Positions 7,949 through 18,609 of a DNA stretch of 64,000 nucleotides are shown in pieces. Position 1 is the first letter of the stretch; each line of letters opens with the position of its first letter. The translations under genes were made by a program, and so were the position numbers. The notes beneath the pieces are model-generated. The model ran no database searches, was not told where the DNA came from, and saw nothing but the letters and a program-made list of their open reading frames with translations. Source of the stretch: Prorocentrum cordatum (Eukaryota; Sar; Dinophyceae; Prorocentrales; Prorocentraceae); contig CAUYUJ010016704.1 of assembly GCA_963575745.1 (NCBI GenBank), forward strand, positions 557,494 to 621,493, in the 5' to 3' direction.

Positions 7949-8554
7949 TTAGTGCGACGCACACGCAATCTTCTTAGCCCATGAGTCGGCCAGTTCATTC
8001 CCAGCCAGGATCTTGGGCGAAATGGCGGCACGCATGCTTGGGGGGGGTTGGGCCTTGATTTTAACAAACTTCGCGCCGAGCGGGCCCAACCCACCCCAGT
8101 CGTCAACCTTCTGCCACGCAGCCTCCCAAATGTCAGCGCGCGCACTGGCGAGATCAGTGGTTGCCGCTGGTCCCCGGAGGATGCCAGAGACAACTGAACC
8201 CGAGTCACTGTGCACAGTAACGGGCGGCTCAGCTACTTGCAGCGCGCGAAGGACTGCGACCAGCTCGGCACGATCGACGCACCGAATCGGCCCTTCGACT
8301 CCACCTCCAAAAACCGCCAGCGGCCGGAAATCACGCACACGACGATTGTGCGGCGCGCCAGGGCAGAGGGCCACAACGGCCCATGCGGCGACAGCCGCGC
8401 ATGTAATACGTTTGTCCTGCGGCGAGCTGTCCACGCACAGATCTCCTGCGAGGTGGTGCCTCCCACCTGGGAGCATTTGCTCCGACGCGGCCTCGGGCAG
8501 GGCTGGGGGGGCGGCCCCGGGGCGCCAAACGACGACTGCCAACCGACGAAACAA
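7949..8554 (-). pseudogene. RNase H domain fragment of a LINE-type retrotransposon
   Basis: The 201-codon frame carries an RNase H fold in order: VDSS (41-44), RAEL (95-98), HSDSG (115-119) and GNELAD (185-190), followed by AKK. These supply the four acidic residues of RNase H1-type enzymes. The usual histidine segment reads KIKAQPP instead of an AH motif. It would degrade the RNA strand of the retrotransposition hybrid. No reverse transcriptase adjoins it; upstream on its strand lies a type 1 miniature element. The fragment is 5'-truncated, as LINE insertions often are. Confidence 0.6.
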
Positions 8555-8625
8555 GAGCAGTGGGTTCAGCAGGGAGGGCGCGCTTCAGGGTTCCCTCGGG
8601 CTGCAAATCCGCCGAAACGAGACTA

Positions 8626-8812
8626 CAGTCATCGGCCTGACCTAAGGAACGATGAATAAGGAACGAAGCCCGTTTCTTCCAAGGAATAACGCATAGGGAA
8701 CGATTAACAAATAATATATAACGCATAAGGAACAATACATGACGCATGCAAGCCTAAGGAACGACCGAGCCCCTTTTGAAAAGCAAGTGTTCCTTATTCA
8801 TGCCGCTCACTG
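8626..8812. mobile_element. Miniature inverted-repeat element, type 1, copy C (187 bp)
   Basis: It starts CAGTCATCGGCCTGACCTAA after TA (8624-8625) and ends TTCCTTATTCATGCCGCTCA then CTG. The interior repeats TAAGGAAC several times. The right flank is CA, so one end of the TA duplication has mutated. It is more diverged than copies A and B. Confidence 0.7.
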
Positions 8813-9041
8813 CAACGCACGCAGCGTGCCTTTGATGCAAGTCCCCCTGCCTCCTCCCTACACATCTGGCAGGGCGGCGACGGGTGCAAACCTTGCGCCC
8901 ACGGGGCACCGACAGCCGCCGAGCGAGGGTGCGACTTCTTCTCCTATGGCGCGAGAGGCGACGAGCGGCCGAGCAGCTCTAAGGCTGGCTCAACGAGAGC
9001 ACCCTGCTCAAACTCAGGGGCCTTGAGCGTAGCAGCTACTT

Positions 9042-9121
9042 CAGGGGGCCACATGCGAACCCTACCCCTACCCCCTCAGAAATCGTGGGGGGTAGGGGTA
9101 GGGTTCGCATGTAAGCCCCTA
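9042..9121. mobile_element. 80-bp hairpin element flanked by TACTT
   Basis: The arms are nearly perfect over 33 bp (ACATGCGAACCCTACCCCTA and its inverse), leaving a loop of about 12 bases. TACTT at 9037-9041 and 9122-9126 is an exact 5-bp direct repeat at the hairpin boundaries. The CCCCTACCCC arm could also form a G-quadruplex on the other strand. Confidence 0.75.
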
Positions 9122-9309
9122 TACTTGCTTCCGCTGCCGCATCTCACAGGCCCGCGAGCTCAACTGGTTTGAATCGTGCGCGCAAGAAAAAAGATCATGG
9201 GTCCATTTAAAGGCCCCAAGGGCGATACCCATTTGCTGAACCCGTCGCAAACGACACCAAAGCGCTCAAAAGTGGCCAATGATGCATAAAAAAGGGGCTG
9301 GCGATCCTC

Positions 9310-9680
9310 TGCCGCGGGCTGCCTCGCTCGTTCGGCACACCTCTCACGTGTTTGGTGGCCCCATAGGGAGACCCACCGAAGGCCCCAGCGGCGACATTCG
9401 CATGCGTTCCCCCCGCCCATTTCGGCATACCTCTCGAGCGTCCCCTGGCCCTATACGGAGCTCCATTGAATGCCCCAATGGCGACGTTCGCATGGCGGCC
9501 CCGCTCCATTCCAGCACGCCCCTCAAAATGTTCGTGGCCCCCTATGGACCGCCACCGAAGGCCACAATGGCTGCGCCCGCATGCGCCCCCGCCTCATTTC
9601 CGCACGCCGCTTAGACGCCTCGTGGCCCCATAAGTAGACTCACCAAAGGCGATGCCCACAACGGCGATTCCTACAACTGC
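9310..9680 (+). repeat. ~88-bp minisatellite, about four units
   Basis: Units share CATTTCGGCACACCTCTC, GTGGCCCCATAGGGAGACCC and GGCGACGTTCGCATG. The spacing between CTCATTTC-type starts is close to 88 bp. Confidence 0.8.
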
Positions 9681-9839
9681 ATATGGTTGGGCCCTTCGCC
9701 AGGAATCGTTCTTCTTTCCCTCTGACGGATTGCGCTCGTTTCACAGGCCCCCCCCCCGGACAACGGTAAAGATCGTACCTGGTGGAGGGGGGGGCCCAGC
9801 ACCCCCCCCCAATCGGCGTGCGGGGGTGCGCGCCCCCCG

Positions 9840-10030
9840 CAGGCATGGCGCCGTGCTCACAGGCACGGCGCGGTGCTGAGAAACATGCGTTGGTGCTCGC
9901 AAACGCGCCGTTGCGTTCGCAAGCTCCCCGCTTGCTGCGGCGCCGATCCTACAGGCATGGAGCGGTGCTGAAAAGGCATGACTCGGTACTCACACGCGTG
10001 CTGTGGCGTTTGCAGCCTGTTGCTGTGCGC
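9840..10030 (+). repeat. Degenerate ~25-bp repeat
   Basis: GGTGCTCGCAAGCATG-type motifs recur (GCCGTGCTCACAGGCACGGC, GGTGCTCGCAAACGCGCC and others). The same motif returns at 10840-10990. Confidence 0.6.
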
Positions 10031-10314
10031 GTAAGTCGGGCCGGCGTGGGGATGACACTATGCCGATAGCGATGATGCTTACGGCGAGGAGGGAAAAGGA
10101 TTACACACTGCAACAAGGCGGCGGGACACCCCCGCCCGCGTGCGCTGGTCGGTGGAAGGCCGTCTGAAACATCGGCGGTTGTCTGGCCGTCGTGGGCCTT
10201 CCCCGTCGCCACGGCTGGGCGCGGGTCGAAAAGCTGGTCGGCCTGGACCTCCGCAGGGGCCCAGGGACCGATGTCGAGTGAACTTCGGCCGGGCTGGGGG
10301 GCCGCCGTTGTCTC

Positions 10315-10440
10315 TGGGGGATCGTCGCCGCCGCCGCCGCCACCCTTCGCCGGTCGCCGCCACGGCCGCCGCCGCCGCCGCCGCGGTCGTCCTCGTCGTG
10401 CGCCGTCGTGCGTCCTCTTCGTCGTCGTCGTGGTCGTCCT
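10315..10440 (+). repeat. (CGC)n/(CGT)n microsatellite
   Basis: CGC triplets grade into CGT/TCG triplets. Related (GAC)n follows at 10555-10607 and (GTC)n-(TCC)n at 10676-10785. Confidence 0.9.
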
Positions 10441-10553
10441 CGTTATCGTCGTGATCGCTGTCGCCGCTACGAATCGATAGGGAGGTCAATTAATTCCAAT
10501 AGACTTCGAACGCCCTTTTCAGATTCGATTTTGGCCCCGACGAGCCCTCCAGG

Positions 10554-10554
<1 letters not shown>

Positions 10555-10606
<52 letters not shown>

Positions 10607-10830
10607 CGACGGAAGTGAGGCATTGTGGTGCACGCAGATGGTGCGGCGCACGCATGCGCTGTGGTGCGCGCTATCGTTGTCGTCCTCGCCACCCTCGTCG
10701 TCGTCGTCGTCCTCCTCCTCCTCCTCCTTCTCCTTCTCCTCCTCCTCCTCCTCCTCCTCCTCCTCCTCCTCCTCCTCCTCCTCCCCATCGTCGTTGTCGT
10801 GCTGTCGCTGTCGGTCGTCGTCGTTGTCTT
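10555..10830 (+). repeat. (GAC)n, (GTC)n and (TCC)n microsatellites
   Basis: About 17 GAC units, a short spacer with GGTGC repeats, then GTC units passing into about 33 TCC units and back to GTC. Confidence 0.9.
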
Positions 10831-11164
10831 TGCAGTGTTGAAGCGCATTGTGGTCGGTCGCAGGCCGCTGCGGTGCTCGCAAGCGCCATGCCGGTGCTCC
10901 CAGGCTTGCACATGTGATCGATTCGTGTACCACTGTTGCGTTCGCAAGCACGCCTGGCGCTCGCGCGCATACGATGGCGATCACACAGTGGCAGCGCGCC
11001 CCGACGCGCCCCACCCCGCTTAAGCGCGACCTTTACCCGGGGTCCCAAGCCCCCCCCCCGGTAACGACCATTATCTAGGCGCGCCCCCGCTGCCAGCTTC
11101 GCGCGCCAGCTTTGCGGACTCAAAGCGAGGACCTCACACCTCAGGACAGTTGGGAATGAGTGCA

Positions 11165-11380
11165 GCAAGAAGCGGTACACAATGACTATTTGAATGAAGC
11201 CGTTTATCTTATTATTTTTCATGAAAAACAAAACGAACAAAGCGAACAAAACTAAGAAAACGAGTAAAACAAATGAAACGAATAAAACGAAAAGAATAAA
11301 TGAAACAGACAAATCATAATAAATGCTGCAAATAAGAAACAAACTAGAAAACATTGAATAAAACGTTGTCATGTCGTTTT
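11165..11380 (+). repeat. AT-rich island with AAAACGAA repeats
   Basis: AACAAAACGAACAAAGCGAA-type motifs recur at about 10 bp in DNA that is far more AT-rich than its surroundings. No gene was seen. Confidence 0.7.
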
Positions 11381-11479
11381 CACGCATGTTCAATTATGAA
11401 CTCGTTGCGAACAGTGATCATTGATTTTGAGACCTTTGAATCATGCCACATGGCGCCACATACCATGCCACGATGGAGC

Positions 11480-12060
11480 CCCTCAGGACCTACCCCAGCT
11501 AGGTCTGGGACCAGCGAGTCCCGTTGGGTAGATTGCAGCGGGCCTGGCAGACCCTCAAGAATAAGGTTCAGGAGAAGATGTCTTAGGCTGGCGTCCGTGG
11601 GCCCCTGGAGGTTCGATGGCCCAGTTTAGATCGTTGTGGATGGGGCACGCAGCCCAAGACTCCAATCGTGGAAGACCAGGGCCTAGTCATCGATCTCTTG
11701 CAGGCGCCTCCTAAGTCGGCACGCGAACTGGCACGCCAAGGAGTTTAGGGTTGGCATGCTAGGAGAATACTGGAGCACCACCGAGATGGTTGCACAGGTA
11801 ATGAGAAGATCTGACTCCGCATCCTGGGCGAGTACTTGGGTGTAGCCAAGGCGGTCGTCAGGCACCCTGGATGTGGGCTGGGGGCATTTGGACCCTAGAT
11901 TGCCAGCACCAGTCAGGGTATAACATGCCTGTTGCGTGCCCTGGTGTGGGGGGCCGCTCGCACCAAGCTGGGACATGATTTGTTTGACCGCGCCTGCTCT
12001 TATGTCGACACGAATGACGAGGACCCCGTGTGGGACCCCAAGTTGGCGAGAAAAAAATGT
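11480..12060 (+). pseudogene. Decayed LINE ORF2 fragment (region between RT and RNase H)
   Basis: The plus-strand frame LGRLQRAWQTLKNKVQEKM, PLEVRWPSLDRCGWGTQ, IDLLQAPPKSARELARQGV resembles the connector of dinoflagellate LINE polyproteins, where a ..LERCGW.. and ..VDL..PP.. pattern precedes the RNase H (recalled, not searched). A second frame then gives RALVWGAARTKLGHDLFDRA. Stops and frame changes show it is dead. Confidence 0.4.
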
Positions 12061-12394
12061 CCAAGGGCTTGCTGGCCCAGACTAGGATAATTTAATGCGT
12101 GTATATGTCTGCCGTTATACCCACAGTCCCACCAGCCCTCTGGGCGTAGGTGGTTTAATGGAGTTCGCCGTCTCTCCTTTCCAAAACCCCTACTTCCCCT
12201 GCTCGGGGCAGCGGTTTATCACTGTTCCCTATTAATATACACCCCCTCACCCAGGCGACTGGGAGCCAACCCGCGCCAATGAGGGCCCCCCCCACCATCC
12301 CTTGCACAACAACACTACAAAACACACTCTGCCTCCAAATTCGGAGCATGCGCAGCGAACCCGCCATCCCTGTCAAAAAACAATACAGAATACA

Positions 12395-12450
12395 CTTGGC
12401 GGCGGCGGCGGCGGCGGCTGCGGCGGGGGCAGCGGCTGCGGCGGCTGCGG

Positions 12451-12483
<33 letters not shown>

Positions 12484-12488
12484 GCGGC

Positions 12489-12534
<46 letters not shown>

Positions 12535-12680
12535 GGCGGCGGCGGCGGCGCGCGGCGGCGGCAGCGGCGGCTGCGCGGCGACGGCGGCAGCGGCGGCGGC
12601 GGCGGCGGCGCGGCGGCGGCGGCGGCGGCGGCGGCGGGCGGCGGCGACGGCGGCGGAGGCGGCGGCAGCGGCGGGGTGAC
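12395..12680 (+). repeat. (GGC)n microsatellite, ~285 bp
   Basis: Nearly pure GGC/GCG triplets with sparse interruptions. Such tracts form R-loops and quadruplexes. The long open frames in it (poly-Ala, Gly and Arg) were ignored. Confidence 0.95.
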
Positions 12681-12869
12681 CCCCAGTAGCTGCCCATCCA
12701 AAGACGACTGCTGAATATGCTGCGGCTCGGGCCAGGCTCGGGTGCTACGTATGTGTTGGGAGGGCGGGTGAGAGTGAGCGAGACGGCTTGCGGGCGGGGA
12801 GGGCGTCTTGACTCCTCTCCCTACCCCTCCCCTGGGCCGTGGAGGGGTGGGGGGCGCTGGTAGTTAGAG

Positions 12870-13480
12870 CGCCCAAGATGGCCCAAGATGGCTCCAAGAG
12901 GGCCCCCGGGAGCCCACGATGGCCTCCAAGATGGCTCAAGATACCTCAAGATGGTTCAAGATAGCCCCCGACACACATCCAAGAGGCCTCAAGACGGTCC
13001 CAAGACGCTTTCAAGTGCCATCCGAGCCCTCCAAGGACCACGCCCCCCAGCAGGCCCAACTCCTCCAAACCTCTAGGGAAGTCAATGTGGTTGGCCTTCT
13101 CGCATGTTCGCTCCCGGTGGGCGCTTGGGGCCTCAAGATGGCCCCAAGAGAAGCCCAAGAGGGCCCAAAGAGGGCCCAACAAGCGCCCAAGAGAGCTCCA
13201 AGAGCGGCCCGAGAGGGCCCAGGAATCTTTGTTTGAGCCTCCGAGGGGGGTGCTGAGCGCAGTGGGGTCCAAGAAGCCACGGTTACCATTTGCCCCCCCC
13301 TCCCCCCCTTTTGAGCCATGGGGCCCAAGAGGCCAATAAGCCTCCCAGACCCCTCCAAGGAGCCCCAAAGAGGGCTCCAAGACCCCCAAAATGAGCGCCA
13401 AGAAGGCCCCAAGAGTGTCCCAAGAGGCCCCACAGGAGGGGGCCCTCAGAGAGCCCCTAAGTTGGCCTTCCTCGTCCTTC
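12870..13480 (+). repeat. CCAAGATGGC-type degenerate minisatellite
   Basis: Short units such as CCAAGATGGCTCCAAGAGGG recur for 600 bp. The same motif class returns at 14450-14620, 22290-22380 and 23700-24130. Confidence 0.8.
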
Positions 13481-13544
13481 AAGACCCTCTCACAACAACA
13501 TGCCTTTAAAGCCCGACTTCCTATTCTCCTTGTCGTCGTCCGTC

Positions 13545-14442
13545 CCGTCCCTCCTCCTCCTCCTCCTCCTCCTCCTCCTCCTCCTCCTCCTCCTCCTCCT
13601 CCGCCTCCTCCTCCTCCTCCTCCTCCTCTTCCTCACTATCCTCCTCCTCCTCCTCCTCCTCCTCCTCCTCCTCCTCCTCCTCCACCTCCTCCTCCTCCTC
13701 CTCCTCCCCTCCTCCTCCTCCTCCTCCTCCTCCTCCTCCTCCTCCTCCTCCTCCTCCTCCTCCTCCTCCTCCTCCTCCTCCTCCTCCTCTCTCCTCCTCC
13801 TCCTCCTCCTCCTCCTCCTCCTCCTCCTCCTCCTCCTCCTCCTCCTCCTCCTCCTCCTCCTCCTCCTCCTCCCTCCCTCCCTCCCTCCCTCCCTCCCTCC
13901 CTCCTCCCTCCCTCCCTCCCTCCCTCCCTCCCTCCCTCCCTCCCCCCTCCCTCCCTCCCTCCCTCCCTCCCTCCTCCCTCCCTCCCTCCTCCTCCCTCCT
14001 CCTCCTCCTCCTCCTCCTCCCTCCTCCTCCTCCTCCTCCTCCTCCTCCTCCTCCTCCTCCTCCTCCTCCTCCTCTCTCCCTCCTCCTCCTCCTCCTCCTC
14101 CTCCTCCTCCTCCTCCTCCTCCTCCTCCTCCTCCTCCTCCTCCTCCTCCTCCTCCTCCTCCTCCCTCCTCCTCCTCCTCCTCCTCCTCCTCCTCCTCCTC
14201 CTCCTCTCCTCCTCCTCCTCCTCCTCCTCCTCCTCCTCCTCCTCCTCCTCCTCCTCCTCCTCCTCCTCCTCCGTCCCTCCTCCTCCTCCTCCTCCTCGTT
14301 TTCCTCTCCTCCTCCGCTTTTTCCTCCTCCCTCCTCCTCCTCCTCCGCCTCCTTCTCCTCCTCTTGTTCCTCCTCCTCCCTTTTTCCTCCTCCTCCTCCT
14401 CCTCCTCCTCCTCCTCCTCCTCCTCCTCCTCCTCCTCCTCCC
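13545..14442 (+). repeat. (TCC)n/(TCCC)n microsatellite, ~0.9 kb
   Basis: An almost uninterrupted pyrimidine strand. TCC blocks flank a central (CCCT)n stretch at about 13870-13990. Six-frame translations are low-complexity only. It is the longest mirror-symmetric, triplex-capable tract in the window. Confidence 0.97.
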
Positions 14443-14449
14443 GCTCTGT

Positions 14450-14640
14450 ACCCCCCAAGATAGTCCCAGAAGGTCGAGCTCCAGGTAGCACCCCCAGATA
14501 CCTCCAAGAGGCCTCAAGATAGCCACAAGGCGGTCCAAGATAGGTGAGCATGGCTCAGGGTAGCCTCCGACAGCCTCTGGCCAAACATTGCTCACGATAG
14601 CCTCCAAGAGGCCTCAAAAAAGCATCCGATCGTGTCTGGA
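14450..14640 (+). repeat. Block downstream of TCC array, homologous to 22270-22380
   Basis: CCAGAAGGTCGAGCTCCAGG, GATACCTCCAAGAGGCCTCA and AGATAGCCACAAGGCGGTCC match 22285-22375 in the same order. Both blocks immediately follow a (TCC)n array. Confidence 0.8.
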
Positions 14641-14744
14641 TGGGCTGGTGGGGATACGCGAGGCATCAATACTTTCCTTCCAGGGTCTCCACGGGGCTTG
14701 AGGTGAAGCTGTGGGGTGATTGCTGCTCGGAAAGAGCTGGGCGG

Positions 14745-15520
14745 CCCTCACTTGTGTACACTGATGGGTCTGGACTGGCCCCGTCATGGCCAGAGTTGGG
14801 ACGATGTGGCTGGGGGTATGTCAGCTGGGAGGTAATAAACTTTCTACCCGAGCTGCGCATGGGCCCCGCGAAGGACCCATCCAGACAGTAGGACCGGCTG
14901 AACGTGCAGCGCTGCTCGCGGCAATCGGATTGCTCCCGCAGGTGTCCCTGGCCGTCTCGGATCTGGATTCGTTCGCGGCGGCAGGAAAGGAGTGGCACGA
15001 AGTCCACTCTGACGGCAAGGCGCAGTATGCTGATTCCTGGAGGAGCATATACGCCTCCATGCAGGGGCGGGCAGCGCCCAAATCTTATTGGTGTTCAGCT
15101 CACACAGAAGCGGAGGAGTTCGTTTTGAGCGCCCAGCATCCTCGGGAGTACTACCTCGGGAAAGCCTGTGCGGACAGGTTTGCGACATGGAGGCGATGAC
15201 TCACGAGCTTGCGGATACGTTGAAGGAGCCCTTCTGTCGGATGCTATGCTGCAGGCGCGCGTCTATTATTGCACTAGCTGCTCATGAAGTGGCGCCTGAG
15301 TGTGGCGTAGCTGGCGATGAGGCGGTCTCGGTTCGTGAAGGGGTGTTGGTGCCCGCTGAAGCTATTGTCGAGCTTCACAGGCACCGAGTGTTGATGACCC
15401 CCGCAGCCATGGTCTGCACCAGATGTGGCTCGTACCAGGCGAGCCTGGGTAGAGTGGCCAATTGCAGGCCAAGGCTAGTGTGCTGGCCCCGCCGAGCGTG
15501 GCCCCGCCAGGTACAGACAT
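14745..15520 (+). pseudogene. LINE-type RNase H domain with C-terminal CTRC region, frameshifted
   Basis: VYTDGSG begins the RNase H near 14755. After a frameshift near 14850 it continues GPIQTVGPAERAALLAAIGL, LAVSDLDSFAAAGKEWHEV, AHTEAEEF and YYLGKACADRFA, giving the D-E-D-H-D catalytic set. A frameshift near 15185 leads to the family's C-terminus ending HRVLMTPAAMVCTRCGSYQ and NCRPRLVCW, a likely zinc-binding tail. Two frameshifts make it a pseudogene. It lies just after the 0.9-kb TCC array, with no reverse transcriptase beside it. Confidence 0.7.
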
Positions 15521-15679
15521 AATCACAAGATTGCCCCCAGTCGGGCTTGCCCCTTGATGTTTGACCGTTCTACATATTCTAGGCGCTTCGCGTCTCACCT
15601 CCTCGCTTGATTCATTCGGTTGGGCTGCCAGTGAGATGGCCCGTGCTCCCGTCCTTCGATTGCACGACTCGGTCAGCCT

Positions 15680-15840
15680 GGTGTTCCTCCTCATCATCAT
15701 CCTCCTCCTCCGTCTCCTCCTCCTCCCTCCTCCCTCCTCGCTCCTCCCTCCTCCGTTCTCTCTTGTCCTCCTCCTCCTGCAACTCCTTCCCTACCTCCCG
15801 CCCTCCCTCCTTTCCTCCCTATTTCCTCCTTATTCCTGCA
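15680..15840 (+). repeat. Interrupted (TCC)n tract
   Basis: Pyrimidine-rich TCC/CTCC repeats follow the LINE remnant by about 150 bp. This could be its 3' tail, but it is not pure enough to say. Confidence 0.7.
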
Positions 15841-16039
15841 CCTTCCTGCTTCGCAGCCCAAACAAAAGGGGACGAATCCTTCCCCCGGGAACGCACATTC
15901 AGTCTGCTTCACGTCAACAAACGCACAGACTCAGACATCCCACTTCCAAATCAGAACCCCAATTCGTCCACCCACAGTGAGACTTCTGCAAACATGTTGG
16001 GCAAGTAATGGCCACGAACTCGGAGCCGCCTCTCAGAAG

Positions 16040-16051
16040 GGTCATCATCAC

Positions 16052-16122
<71 letters not shown>

Positions 16123-16172
16123 GCAACACCATCATCATCATCATCAGCATCATCATCATCATCATCATCATT

Positions 16173-16218
<46 letters not shown>

Positions 16219-16528
16219 GTATCATCATCATCATCAGCAGCAGCATCATCATCATCATCAGCATCAGCATCATCATCATCATCAGCATCAGCATCATCAT
16301 CATCATCATCATCATCATCAGCATCATCGTCATCATCAGCAGCAGCAGCAGCATCACCATCATCATCATCATCATCATCGTCAGCAGCAGAAGCAGCAGC
16401 GGCATCAGCATCAGCAGCATCCTCAGCATCAGCACCATCACCATCAGCATCAGCATCATAATCAGCATCAGCATCAGCATCATCATCATCATTGGCATCA
16501 TCATCATAATCAGCATCATCAGCTTCAG

Positions 16529-16596
<68 letters not shown>

Positions 16597-16745
16597 CCAT
16601 CACCATCACCATCGTCATCATCATCACCATCCTCATCATCATCATCAGCAGCAGAATCTGTATCAGCATCAGCATCATCATCATCATAATAATCATCATC
16701 AGTATCATCACCATACTCATCATCATCAACATTATCAACATCATC
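16040..16745 (+). repeat. (ATC)n microsatellite with CAG interruptions, ~0.7 kb
   Basis: ATC/CAT triplets with CAG and CAC variants. The open frames (poly-His, poly-Ile, poly-Asp, poly-Met) are artefacts of the triplet. Confidence 0.97.
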
Positions 16746-16789
16746 ATCGTATGCCTCCTCCTCGTCCTCCTCCATCGTCTCATTCATGT

Positions 16790-16935
16790 TCCTCCTTTCT
16801 CCATCCTTCTCTTCCTCCTCCTCCTCCTCCTCCTCCTCCTCCTCCTCCTCTTTCTCCTCCTCCTCCTCCTCCTCTTCATCCTCCTCCTCCTCCTCCACCT
16901 CCTCCTCACCCTTCTCCTCTTCCACCTCCTACCCT
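16790..16935 (+). repeat. (TCC)n microsatellite
   Basis: It adjoins the (ATC)n array. The ATC-to-TCC change also occurs at 28960, 38640 and 49100. Confidence 0.95.
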
Positions 16936-17099
16936 CCGCCTCCTCCTGCTCCCCCTTGCCCACATGACTCCTCGGAGGGGGGCGGAGGACGGCTGGAGTC
17001 GAGGGCGGCACCCGGGGGGTCGCCGGCCTGGGAACGAGGCGGCGCAGGTCGAGGCCGCAGGCGATCTGGTTGACCGCCTGAGCGCCAGAAGGCTCTGGT

Positions 17100-17215
17100 T
17101 TCTATCCGCTCTCGCTCTCGCTCTCTCGCTCTCTCTCTCTCTCTCTCGCTCTTTGTGTTTCTCTCTCTCTCTCTCTCTCTCTTTGTGATTCTCTCTCTCT
17201 CTCTTTTTCTCCCTC

Positions 17216-17270
<55 letters not shown>

Positions 17271-17295
17271 AGAGAGAGAGAGAGGGAGAGAGCGG
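17100..17295 (+). repeat. (CT)n tract meeting (GA)n
   Basis: About 170 bp of CT ends TTTCTAGA and turns into (GA)n, so the junction is palindromic and can extrude a hairpin. Confidence 0.95.
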
Positions 17296-17467
17296 CCGTC
17301 CAGAAATAATCAGGCAGCGAGCGACGACTGGCCGGAGCGTGCAGTGAACTGCCAGATGCACTGCGCTGGCGGGCGAGGGCGAGCTCGCCCGCCTCCGAGC
17401 GGTGCGGAAAGATGGCTACGCCTTCCTCCCCCTTGCGCGTAGAAGAAAAAGAACAACTTCCTCTCTG

Positions 17468-17577
17468 AAAAACCTCCTCCTCCTCCTCCTCCTCCTCCGC
17501 CTCCTCCTCCCTCCTCCTCCTCCTCCTCCTCCTCCTCCTCCTCCTCCTCCTCCTCCTCCTCCTCCTCCTCCTCCTCA
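17468..17577 (+). repeat. (TCC)n microsatellite
   Basis: About 35 units, followed by CACGCTAG then GTCC, a possible 3' splice-site context with the array as pyrimidine tract. No exon is recognised after it. Confidence 0.95.
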
Positions 17578-17579
17578 CG

Positions 17580-18400
17580 CTAGGTCCGCGCCCCCGACGC
17601 TCCCAAAGGGCCCCCCGCCAACGCCGCAGGAGCGCGGCCCCAGGCGCTTGCTCCCCGGGCGGCTCCCCGAGCGCTCCCAGGCGCCGGAGACGTCCCACGG
17701 CTTTCCCAAACGCTCCAGGAGTGCCCACAAGCGCTCCTCGGCGGCCCCAGGCGCTCCCGGGGATTCCCAGACGTTCCCGTTCCCACACGCCCAGACGCTT
17801 CCAGGCAATCCCAAGCGGCCGCAGCCAGGCGCTCACGAGGCAGCCCCAGGAGGCCCCAAACGCTCCCAGACGCCCCCACTCACTCGCTGGCGGTCCCCGG
17901 CGCTCCCGGAGCGCCCAAGCGATCCCAGGAAGCCCCGGGCGCTGCCAGACGCTTCTTCCAGACGCTGCCAGACGCCCCCAGACGCTCCCCGAGAAATCCC
18001 ACACGCTCCGCGAGCGCCCGAGCGCACCCGGGCGCCCCCTGCCGCTCCCCAGGCGCTCCCCAAGCGCCCCCTGAGTTCCTCAAGCGCTCGCAAGCGCTCC
18101 CGCGACGGCCCCAGGCGCTCCCAAGCGCCCCCAGACGGCCCGGGAGCGCCCAAGCGCTCCCTGGGCGGCCCCAGGCGCCCCAAGAGGTTTCAAAAGCCGC
18201 GGGGAGCTCCAAGGAGCACCAGGAAGCCCCAGAAGCCCCAGCAATCGAAGGCCCCAAGACGCTCCAGGCAGCCTCACTGAAGCACCAGGGGGCGCACGGG
18301 CAGCACTCCCAAGTTGCCGGGAAGCCTCAGAGAGTGCCCGGGAAACTCGGGGAGCCACAGGGCCTCCCAGGAAGCACCAGGAGGAAGAGTCAGGAACCCA
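17580..18400 (+). repeat. Degenerate GCGCTCCC minisatellite
   Basis: Motifs such as CAAGCGCTCCCAGGCGCCCC recur at about 10-20 bp over 800 bp, with all frames open. The similarity of unit length and CCCAAG/CCCAGA content to 12.9-13.5 kb suggests a common origin. Confidence 0.75.
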
Positions 18401-18404
18401 GACA

Positions 18405-18580
18405 TCCGACGTCTCGATTTTTTCGAGACGCGGGCCCCTGACCTCCCGACCACTTCCCTGGGACCGGTTTTTCATCCCGGGTCGTTTTTTGACGGTCCCG
18501 AGGACCGGCGAGGGCCCCGAAAGGCCAAAAACTATGAAAAACCTCTGTCTCGATTTTGTTCGAGACGCAAGCTTTGGGAG
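18405..18580 (+). repeat. Pair of GTCTCGA..TCGAGAC hairpins
   Basis: GTCTCGATTTTTTCGAGACG at about 18411 and GTCTCGATTTTGTTCGAGAC at about 18557 are near-identical hairpins. Between them lies GGACCGG..CCGGGTC symmetry. The T-run loops recall terminators, but nothing else supports that function. Confidence 0.55.
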
Positions 18581-18609
18581 GCCCCTCGAGGCCAGAGGAA
18601 GTTCCGGGC

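Noticed and set aside
9055-9115. Interstitial telomere based on GGGTAGGGGTAGGG
   Set aside because: Only two to three imperfect units, arranged as hairpin arms, not a TTTAGGG array.
12870-13090. Spliced-leader relics, because GATGGCTCAAG resembles the end of the dinoflagellate leader
   Set aside because: The motif is part of a CCAAGATGG minisatellite and the leader's CCGTAGCCATT portion is absent.
13391-14607. Open frames of 320-365 codons encoding poly-Pro, poly-Leu, poly-Ser, poly-Glu, poly-Gly or poly-Arg
   Set aside because: They are the six translations of (TCC)n; any pure triplet repeat without a stop triplet is open in all frames.
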